Notes under the pieces: generated by a model
Told to the model about the DNA's origin: nothing
What the model saw: the letters and a program-made list of their open reading frames with translations, nothing else
Databases searched by the model: none
Shown here: one piece after another, positions 56,096-64,000 of the stretch
How the letters are laid out: every line of letters starts with the position of its first letter
How positions within the stretch are numbered: the stretch's first letter is position 1
DNA from: Prionace glauca
Taxonomy: Eukaryota > Chordata > Chondrichthyes > Carcharhiniformes > Carcharhinidae
Reading direction: 5' to 3'
DNA length: 64,000 nucleotides
Assembly: GCA_037974335.1 (NCBI GenBank)
Contig: CM075760.1
Span: 60,394,515 to 60,458,514 of the forward strand
Translations under genes and position numbers: made by a program

Positions 56096-57480
56096 GAAAA
56101 AAAGTAGAAACAGGAATAGGCCATTCGGCCTTCCAAGCCTTCTCCGTCACTCACTATGATCATGGATGATCATCTAATTCAATATTCTGATCGTGCCTTC
56201 CGCCATATCCCTTGATCCCTTTAGCCCCAAGAGCTGTATCCAATTTATTTTTGAAATCTCGCAATGTTTTGGCCATAATCACTTCTGCAAATTCACCACT
56301 GTCTGGGTGATGAAGTTTCTCTTCACCTCAGTTCTAAAGGTTTTACCCTTTATCCTCAAACTATTAACCCTAGTTCTAGACTCCCCAACCATCTGGGATT
56401 TTCTTTCTGTATTTACGATGCCTAATATTTTTAGAATTTTATCAGTTTCTATTAGATCCCTCTCAAACGTCTTAACTCCAAATAATATAATCCAAACTGA
56501 CTTTGTCTCTCCTCCACGACAGACCAGGAATCAGACTTCACTGTGCTCTGCAGTAGGACGTCTTTCCTCAGATAAGGACACAAACACTGCACACAATACT
56601 CTGGTTTTGGGCTCACCAACACCCTATAAAATTGCAGTAATATTTCCCTATCCTTATACTCACATCCTGTCGTTATGAAGGCCAACATACCATTTGCCTT
56701 CCTTCCTGCCCGCTGTACCATGTGTGAATACATATGGATACCAAGCTCTCGCTGAGTATTCACCTCTCAATTTATACCCATTCAAATATTTTCTTCCTAA
56801 TGTTATGACTGAAACGGATAATCTAGCATTTACCCACACCATACTGCATTTGCCATGCGTGTGCTCATTCACTCTGCCTATTCAAATCACAATGAAGCAT
56901 CATTGCATCCTTCTCAGAGCTCACACTTTCTCCTAACTTTGCATCATCTGCAACTTGGAGATAATACATTTAGTTCTCTCTATCAAATCAATTCTATATA
57001 ATACGAACAATTAGGCCCCTAGCACGGATTCCTGCGGTACCTCATCAGTCACTGCCAGCCAATTGAAAAAAAACAGCCATTTCTACCAACTTTTTGCTTC
57101 CTATCTGCCAAGCAGATTTCTATCCATCTCAAGACACTATCCATTTGTTTCAACTTTTTATGGTGCTATGCTATGTGAGACCTTGTAGCAACCATTCTAA
57201 CGTCTAAATAACCCATACACATCGATTTTCCTTGGTCACCTCTATTAGTTGCATTCTCACACAATCCCAGTTTTCTTTTTTGCAAATCCATGTTCACTTC
57301 GTCTGACTATACCACTGCCTTCCGAATGCTGAGCAACTTCCCAATCCTGATGTTCGGCTAATTAGTTTACGGTTCACCCGATTTTTCTCTACCCTTTTTG
57401 AAAGGTGGACATTTATTAGCTACCTTCCAATCTTTAGGTACCATCTTAGAGCCTAAATAATTTTCTGAAAATGCCCACAA
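56096..57480 (-). mobile_element. CR1-like LINE, long fragment
   Basis: Antisense copy from the 3' end (caggaataggccattcggccttcc) through the C-terminal RT (56763-56452: RKANGMLAFITTGCEYKDREILLQFYRVLV) to the palm and finger regions at 57000-57480. Many breaks. Confidence 0.8.
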
Positions 57481-57699
57481 CTGGATCAACTTTTGTTATG
57501 TTTCCCACCTTCTTACTTTCGTACTCTCCCAATCAATCCCTACGTCCTTTTTTTGCTGCATTTTAAAACTGCTCCAAATTCTCAAGTCAATGGATTAATT
57601 TGTCAATTTGTATGTTTCTTCACCCTTTGGAAGCCATGGCTTGGCCACAGTTACCTCACCACTCTTCCACATCGTCTGTACTACTGCCTTCCCTCAATA

Positions 57700-58010
57700 T
57701 CACATAGAATCCCTACAGTAATCCCTACAGTGCAGAAGGAGACCATTCGGCCTATCGAGTCTGGACTGACCACAATCCCATCCAGGTCCTACTTCCGTAA
57801 TCACACATGTTTCTCCTGCTAGCCCCCTGACACGAGGGCCAATTTCACATAGCCAATCATCCTAATCCGCAAACCTTTGGGGAGGAAACCGGGACACTCC
57901 AAGGAAATCCATGCAGACACGGGGACAATGTGCCAACTCCACACAGACGTTGATGATACGTCGGAATTGAACACCTGCCCCTGTCGCTGTGATGCAGCAG
58001 CATCACTGAG
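57700..58010 (-). mobile_element. tRNA-headed SINE, antisense
   Basis: atagaatccctacagtaatccctacagtgcagaaggagaccattcggcctatcgag ... gaggaaaccgggacactcc ... gaattgaacacctgcccctg. The first lines are duplicated (agaatccctacagta twice). Confidence 0.8.
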
Positions 58011-58539
58011 CAAATTATTATCATTATCATTATTATTATTGCTTATTCAATAATCCTTGATACTTTCTACTACGTTGATCGAGTCCTGCTCATTGGTCGG
58101 AAGTTGGTCGAGTTGGATTTGTCCTCCCTTTTGCAATCAGGTATGTCTGCCAAAATTCCACAATGTTGTGTCTTTGATAGTGTCATAGCCGTACTTGAAT
58201 AGATTGGCTGGGGCACAGCTAGTCCCAGAGCAAAAATCGTTATTATTGTTGCTGAAGTATTGTCAGGACGAATGATCTTTACATTGTCCAATGCTTTTAA
58301 CATGGGATTAGGCCGCATACTAATCATGGTCATTGCATCAGCCCCAGAGAACCATTGTTGGCGCTGAGAGGCAGAGAAGTCACATGTGGGCATTGTGTCC
58401 AGCTTGAGGTGTAATTCACTCTGTTATCTCTCCCAATTTAAACAAAGTTGGCAGGCGAGAGGCCAGAGTGTGAAACTTCACCCATAGAATCAACAGCACT
58501 CTGAAGGAAGACAGCAGATATTTATCCCAAATCACACAC

Positions 58540-58547
58540 ACACACAT

Positions 58548-58582
<35 letters not shown>
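58540..58582. repeat. (CA)n microsatellite
   Basis: Nearly pure ACAC run. Confidence 0.9.
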
Positions 58583-58585
<3 letters not shown>

Positions 58586-58835
58586 TCAATAATTGTCAGA
58601 CTCCAGTGGAATTGTTATTGTGTGACACCAGCCGTTTCTTTTTATTTCCAACAGAGGAGATAAAAAAAAACAGCGTAACGATGAAAACAGTAAAATTTCA
58701 GGCATCCGGCGCCAATGTGCAGTGTAATTGCAGGAAAAACTGGTTGACAATTTGTCTTCTCAATGAGTAATTTGTGAGACAATTTACCAAAGCGGCCTTC
58801 AGCAAGTCAACCACCCGCATTCACAAATTCAAGGA

Positions 58836-58907
58836 AGGTTCCACCGAGACTTGAACTCGTATCGCTGGATTCAAAGTCCAGAGTGCTCACCATTACACCA
58901 CAGAACC
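58836..58907 (-). tRNA. tRNA-Gln (TTG)
   Basis: Reverse complement begins GGTTCTGTGGTGTAATGGTG (A box TGGTGTAATGG), with anticodon stem-loop CTGGACTTTGAATCCAG (anticodon TTG) and T-arm CGAGTTCAAGTCTCG (B box AGTTCAAGTCT). Acceptor stem GGTTCTG/TGGAACC pairs with two wobble pairs. 72 bases, no intron, CCA not encoded, as in vertebrates. Looks functional. Confidence 0.92.
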
Positions 58908-59307
58908 CAACACATAGCAGCAAACTGAAAATCGTCACTAAATAATTGTGACATTTTGAACATCAGGGAGAAATATCAGGCCCATTGCACAATCCCGTTA
59001 ATTATCCAAACCTGCCCTTGCTGGTTCCTCCTGTAACAGTGAGTAGGCTACCTTCGACCACATTATATTTCACTGTAGCTGACTATATTCAAAGAGCAAC
59101 GTTAGCATCGAACTGACATAAACCTTACTGCAGTAAATCCACTGAACAACATCAGCTTATCACAGCTCTGCTTTCATCACACTGGAAGCCAATGTGAAAA
59201 TATAAACAATTTCAAATCTTAGCAGACAGGAAGGAGTGTGTGAGTGCGGACAATTGGCGCTGTGCACATTCCTGTAACCAGTATCTGGGAGAATCAGGCA
59301 GATGGGA

Positions 59308-59376
59308 TCCTGGTGGCCTTGTGGTCAGGATTCAGCACTTTCAGGGTCGCGGGCTGTCTTCAATGCATTAAGATTT
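59308..59376 (+). pseudogene. decayed tRNA-Glu (TTC)
   Basis: 5' half is clear: TCCTGGTGGCCTTGTGGTCA then GGATTCAGCACTTTCAGGG with anticodon TTC. The T-arm is lost: the expected GGTTCGATTCC is replaced by ctgtcttcaatgc and the acceptor 3' strand is missing. Non-functional relic. Confidence 0.7.
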
Positions 59377-60027
59377 AATTAATTGTATAAACAAACCAGC
59401 AATACTTCCTGGTCCAAAGCAGCTCTGCAAGAATCGGTGGAGTGAGATTTGCACTTTTGCTTCCAGGTTGGAAATGCAACATGTGCAGCAGGTTAGGAAA
59501 AAACACAGACTGTGAAAGGCAGTGATATGATGTAAAAAATCACTGCCGATACAAATGGTGGTACAAGATAAAATCTGGGTGGGAACGTGTCAGATTTAAC
59601 CATTTGTTTTGACAGAAATATCACTCAGGTCTGAGTAAAATTCTCGGGCTAAATGACAAGAAAACTTCTTCATAAATGAAACACTAAACTATTTGTCCTC
59701 GACTGATTGCAAGTAGTTTTCATTCAGAAAGCAGTAACTCTGAGATTAACAAAGCGGATTGGAGGAAGTCTCAGACACTACCGGGGGAATGGAGAGCTGG
59801 AGTTCACCTAGAAAAGCAGCAAAGTTTAAAAATAACGGGAACCAAACCAATGTTGCTCTTGACCGTCATCCTGTCTTGCTCAATATCACAGACCTTCCCT
59901 TTAAGATTCTTTCCTGAGTTCTCCCCGCCTTAAGTGCTGCAAATAACACAATAGCTCAATTAATGTTTTGTGATAAATGAGAATAATTCTGAAATCTGAA
60001 TCATCTTGAAATAGAGCCATCTGGAAA

Positions 60028-60100
60028 TGTTTCTGCCCGGTGTCAAACCGCGGACGTCCCGCGTGTAAGGCGAGTGTGACAACCACTACACTGTAGAAAC
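60028..60100 (-). tRNA. tRNA-Val (TAC), possibly decaying
   Basis: Reverse complement begins GTTTCTACAGTGTAGTGGTT (A box) with anticodon stem-loop CTCGCCTTACACGCGGG, anticodon TAC, and ends GGGCAGAAACA. Acceptor stem pairs except position 7/66. The T-arm is GCGGTTTGACACCGG in place of the usual GGTTCGAAACC, with a mismatch in the stem, so the B box is weak. 73 bases. Confidence 0.75.
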
Positions 60101-60985
60101 ATACCGATGGGTGCATTTGATGTAGTTCCGATTCCCTGGTGGAGCAACTAAACTGGTCCGACAAGCCCGTCCGTTGCCCACTTTAACTAAAAGAGAAAAT
60201 GCTGGAAAATCATATAGGGTGTAATAGCATTTATAGGAAAGTAAAGAGCTGATGTTTAGGGTCCAGATGACACTTCGTCAATGTTTTGTGTGACACGTTT
60301 GGTTTCAGATTCCAGCATCCGCAGTAATTAACTTTCATCGAGTTGTTTGCTTTATATTCCCTCTGCTGGTTCCTCGAATCAAAATGAATGATGATACATT
60401 CTTCTGCAGTCAAGTTTAGTAATCACATGTTTGACCAAAGCTGTTCAAAATGTTTATAATAATTGAAGGAAAATCCGGACAGTGGGAGAATTTGATCCCT
60501 CTCCTCCATAAATATGGTTATCCTAAATTTAGTGTCTTCGAATTCCCATCAACGACACCCGGAGGATCAGAGCTGATATTGGCAATGAAACAAATTAATG
60601 GAGTTGGATTAGATCACATGTCACACGGAGTCTTCTTCCCTACATTAAATCAAACCCCAAGTCAAAAATTGCCTCATTTCAAGAATCAATTCAATTAGAT
60701 TTGGTTCCGCCTCTCCCTTATATTTTATACATTGAGAGAGAAAAAGAAAATCTTCATATCTTCTTTTATATTATTAGCCAGCATATTTCTTCTTCTTCCT
60801 CTTATTGTTTTTTTAGTTGTCCTCTGCTCTCTTTTAAAGGTTTCCCAATCCTCTGGCTTCCCAATAATCCTCTCCACTTTGTATGCTTTCTCTATCGCGT
60901 TAATGTCATGGATGCCTCATCGTCCCTGTGACACGTTCCCTCCTCCTTTGGGATGAGTTTCTCTTGTGCCTCCTGAATTTCTGTT
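60101..60985. other. intergenic DNA, no gene supported
   Basis: AT-rich. Open frames at 60450-60960 have no recognised domain; the latter part is T-rich and runs into an antisense LINE. Confidence 0.4.
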
Positions 60986-60989
60986 GTGC

Positions 60990-61800
60990 CTCTCAAAACA
61001 CCTGCTATTGCTGTTCCACTCTCTTCCCTGCTAGGCTCCCTTCCAAATCAACTCTGGCCAGTTCCTCCCTCATGTCTTTGCAATTACCTTTATTTAATTC
61101 TGATACCGTTACATCTGATTCCAGCTTCTCCCTCTCAAACTGCGGGATAAATTCTATCAAGTTGTGGTCACTGCTCCCAAAGTGTTCTTTCACCTTAAGT
61201 TCCCTAATCAAGTCTGCCTCATTACACAGCACCAAATCCAGAATTGCCTCTTCCCTAGTAGGCTGTGTCACAAGCAGCTCCAAACAAAAACTTAGGCATT
61301 CCACAAATTTTCTTGGGACCCACTATCTGCCCGAGTTTCCCAGCCCACCAACATAAAGAAGTCCCCTATGATTATTGTAACATTGTATTTTTCATGAGCC
61401 TTTTCTCTCTCCTGATTTATTTTCTGCCCATATCCTGACTGCTGCTTGAAAGGGCTTATACCTAACTCGCATCGGGGTCTTTTTTTATTTTTGCAATTGC
61501 TCTTCTCCACCGACAGAAATTCTAACCCTTTTGATCCTATACCGCTTCTTGCTATCGATTTAACTTAATTCCTTACTAACAATGCAACACAGCCCCCTAT
61601 GTCCATCTGCCTCTCCTTTCGATAAGACACACTTCCTTGGATATTTAGATCCCAGCTCTGATCCCCTTGCAGACAAGTCTCTGTGATGCCCACAACATCG
61701 TACCGGCCAATTTCAATGTGCGTAACAAGGTCATTTACTTGTCCAGTACACTGCACTCATTTGGGTACAACACACTCCATCTTGCGTTTACCACCTCCCT
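60990..61800 (-). mobile_element. CR1-like LINE, endonuclease fragment
   Basis: Minus strand, in order: YDVVGITETCLQGDQSWDL and GGCVALLVRN (61756-61565, the ITET motif), then EEAILDLVLCNEADLIREL and GSSDHNLIEF (61304-61005, the SDH motif). Frame breaks between them. 61801-62055 shows nothing clear. Confidence 0.85.
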
Positions 61801-62054
61801 TCTCTTACTCATCACCGTTTTTTTGTCCTGTCTGAGATTAGATTCCTGCCGCCTTCTATACTGTCTGTTCTATTATGTGGGAGGCCAGGGAGGCCTGCTA
61901 TCAACAGCTCCTCCACGCTCTGAAGGGACCGACAATCCCTTGGGAGTTGATGCCTGGGGACTGGAGTCAGTTTTAAGATCCTCTCTGGCGAGTGATGCCT
62001 CGATGAACCCTCCAACGTTTTGATCCTCTTCCTGCCCGCCGTCAGTAACCAATG

Positions 62055-62195
62055 TCGAGTTCCCTGTCCCAGTGTCCCCCTCTCGCACTCTTCTCAAGTG
62101 CTCACTCTCTCTCCCAGTGTCCCCCTCTCGCACTCTTCTCAAGTGCTCACTCTCTCTCCCAGTGTCCCCCTCTCACACTCTCCTCAAGTACTGCT
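62055..62195. repeat. short 45-bp minisatellite related to the 17-kb array
   Basis: Three units of gtccccctctcgcactcttctcaagtgctcactctct. The unit is homologous to the 46-bp unit of 17015-18020. Confidence 0.85.
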
Positions 62196-62519
62196 GGCCC
62201 TGTTTAGATGTCTCGGTTCCTTCTCCCACACAGTCCTCAGTTCACTGTTGTCTCCTTATGACCTCACAACAGAAAATGCTGAGACAGTTTGATGTGAAGC
62301 CTCTTGATCAGGGTGTTCTGTATTAACGCTGAGAGATAGTTCTATCCGAAACCTCTTGCTAAGATTGAACTTTAAATAATGCTGTCAGATTGATCGATGT
62401 GACGTCACTTATTAAAACTGTTCTCTCTGTAAGCTATACATCATATTGGCTGCAGCGTGGATTTAGCAGACAATATCGATCCTGGTTAGTGAAAACCTCA
62501 TCTAAAATCCACAACCATG

Positions 62520-62785
62520 ATAACAATAAGACGATAAGAATAGGAACAGAATTAGGCCATTAGGCCCATCGAGCATGGTCCACCATTCAATTATGGCTGA
62601 GAAGTTTCTCAAACCCATTCTCCCGATTTTCCCCATAACCCTTGATCCTTTCATCAGTCATGAACATATCTATGCCTTTCTGATGTACAATCAATGACCT
62701 GACCTCCACAGTTTGTGTGGCAGTGAATTTCACAAATTCACCACCCTTGGCTGATGAAATTCCTTGTCATCACAGTTCTAAAGTA
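62520..62785 (-). mobile_element. CR1-like LINE 3' fragment, antisense
   Basis: ataagaataggaacagaattaggccattaggcccatcgag ... accacccttggctgatgaaattcc. Continues, after the fold-back element, at 62921. Confidence 0.75.
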
Positions 62786-62920
62786 AGAAGTCCCACAACA
62801 GCAGGTTATTTGGAATCACGAGCATTTGGAGCGTTAATTCTTCATCAGGTGAGTGGACAACTGGTGTTCTGAGACTTCTTACTGTGTCCACCACAATGCA
62901 ACACCAGCATCACCACATCA
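62783..62920. mobile_element. fold-back element, compact copy inside a LINE
   Basis: aagtaagaagtcccacaacagcagg ... ggtgagtggacaactggtgttctgagacttcttactgtg ... caacaccagcatcaccaca: both inverted ends within 138 bases. The LINE sequence cacagttctaaa just before it recurs as cacaattctaaa just after it, so a 12-base stretch flanks the insertion. Confidence 0.7.
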
Positions 62921-63400
62921 CAATTCTAAAGGGCTGTCCTTTCCTCTGAGGCTGTACCCTCGGGTCCTAGTCTCTCCTACTATTGGAAACGTCGTTGCCA
63001 AGTGCACGTTATCCAGGCCTTCACTTTTTCTGGACGTTCCAATGAAATCCCCCTCCTCATCCTTCCAAATTTCATCGAGTACAGACCCAAAGTCCTCAGA
63101 CACTCCTCATGCATTAAGCCTTTCATTCCCCAGAACAGTCTTGCCATTTTCCTCTGGATGATCTCCAAGGCCAGTACATTCTTCCTTAGATACGGGGACC
63201 AGAATTGCTGACAATATTCTGAATGTGGTTTGACAAGAGTTTTATAAAACCTCAACAGTACACGCCTGCCTTGTATTCTATCCCCCTGAAAATGAATGCT
63301 AGCAGAGAGAGCTCTGGTGTTTGGAACTAATTTGAAGGATTTACGCTCTGACCCTTCATTATTATCAACTTTCCATACCTCCCTGACCCTCAACACCCCA
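62921..63400 (-). mobile_element. CR1-like LINE fragment
   Basis: Minus-strand frame 63396-62980: ILLRF-type start (RVLLRFYKTLVKPHSEYCQQFWSPYLRKNV), KMARLFWGMKGLMHEECL. Same LINE as 62520-62785, interrupted by the fold-back element. Confidence 0.85.
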
Positions 63401-63730
63401 TCTGGGCTGCAAATGTTCTACTTTAGCTGTAGAAAGTGTTGGATTGGGGTTAAATGAAACTTTTTTTCTTGACTGGAATTGATGTGAGTCTCCATGGATC
63501 CGATTAGTGTGTCTGGAGGGTTTTGTCTCTTCTATTCATAAAGGATACCGTTCAATTTGTTGTTTCACTGAGACAACTCTGACACTAACAGAGATCAGCG
63601 GCTGTGGAGAGAGAGGGGGAGATCAGAACCTGGGAATAGTGGGTTGGAATCTCCCAGTAATGGATCAGAATCTGGGAACAATGGATTGGAATGTCCCTGT
63701 TTGGCTGATGCAGCGAATTAGGAATCAAGC

Positions 63731-63910
63731 CTCTGACTGGTTGAGGCGGTCAGTAAGCAATCCAGTCTCGGAATGGTTGAGGCAGTCATTCAACAATCCC
63801 GTCTCTGAGTGGCTGAGGCTGTCAGTTAGCAATCCAGTCTCTGATTGGCTGTGGTGGTAAGTTTGTGATGATCCTGGTATCTGATTGTCTGAGGCTGTCA
63901 GTTAATGATG
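63731..63910. repeat. 36-bp tandem array with CCAAT-type boxes
   Basis: Five units of ctctgantggntgaggcngtcag...caatccagt; the third and fourth keep ctgagtggctg/ctgattggctg. As 36 is a multiple of three, the frame 63507-63860 stays open with a 12-residue repeat (SNPVSEWLRQSV), but no gene context supports translation. Confidence 0.75.
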
Positions 63911-64000
63911 CTTTCCCCTCTTGACTGTCAGTCAGTTGTGTTTCTTCATTAATTGAATAATTGATGTAATCGGATATTTCACTGTGATTCTGATCTGCTC

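Noticed and set aside
55691-56169. Thr/His-rich and Cys-rich frames on both strands
   Set aside because: Translations of CA/TG repeats.
58670-58770. Acceptor-like site (tttttatttccaacag) followed by a short open exon-like frame
   Set aside because: The peptide has no similarity I recognise to a TCR or other exon and no partner exon was found.

Overview
The window looks like genomic DNA of a cartilaginous fish, most likely a shark. It has many CR1-like LINE fragments with octamer-type 3' tails, tRNA-headed SINEs with the head and tail of the elasmobranch HE1 type, a GPR139-like receptor exon, a poly-C2H2 zinc-finger gene with a remote non-coding first exon, and a T-cell receptor delta locus whose V exons are of the shark NAR type. 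Species cannot be fixed from the sequence alone.

Layout. 0-12 kb: repeat-rich DNA around one GPR139-like GPCR exon on the minus strand (3130-4058). 12.6-18.4 kb: a ten-finger C2H2 gene on the minus strand, with its coding exon at 12.7-13.9 kb and a candidate promoter and exon 1 at 18.15-18.4 kb. Around it lie a 46-bp minisatellite (17.0-18.0 kb) and a G-rich array. 19-31 kb: LINEs, SINEs, fold-back elements, a 52-bp tandem array and two more CpG-rich promoter-like islands (22.56-22.98 and 27.5-28.1 kb); the second has three tandem 33-bp units, each with a YY1-type motif.

31.5-48.1 kb, plus strand, is the core of the window: a compact NAR-TCR (TCR delta) unit. In order it has a leader exon, a NAR-type V with a 3' 23-type RSS, a 16-bp D with 12-RSS on both sides, and a J with a 5' 23-RSS and a splice donor. 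Next come a second NAR-type V already joined to J in the germline, a leaderless supporting V-delta with a 23-RSS, a J-delta with a 12-RSS, the C-delta domain exon, a connecting-peptide exon, a transmembrane exon and a 3'UTR exon with AATAAA. Every coding junction is phase 1, so the chain leader-NAR V(D)J-supporting V(D)J-C-CP-TM reads through. The known shark NAR-TCR is a delta chain carrying an extra distal, single-domain-like NAR V made by a second, separate rearrangement. What I have not seen described is the germline-joined, leaderless NAR V between the two recombining blocks. Its exon is open, has intact acceptor and donor, and matches phase on both sides, so by splicing it could be an extra middle domain, or could borrow the upstream leader and give an invariant receptor.

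48-64 kb: repeats, a pair of inverted low-complexity blocks 3.5 kb apart, a small tRNA group (Gln-TTG, a decayed Glu-TTC, Val-TAC) at 58.8-60.1 kb, LINE endonuclease remnants and a 36-bp array at the right end. No further V, J or C segments were recognised there.
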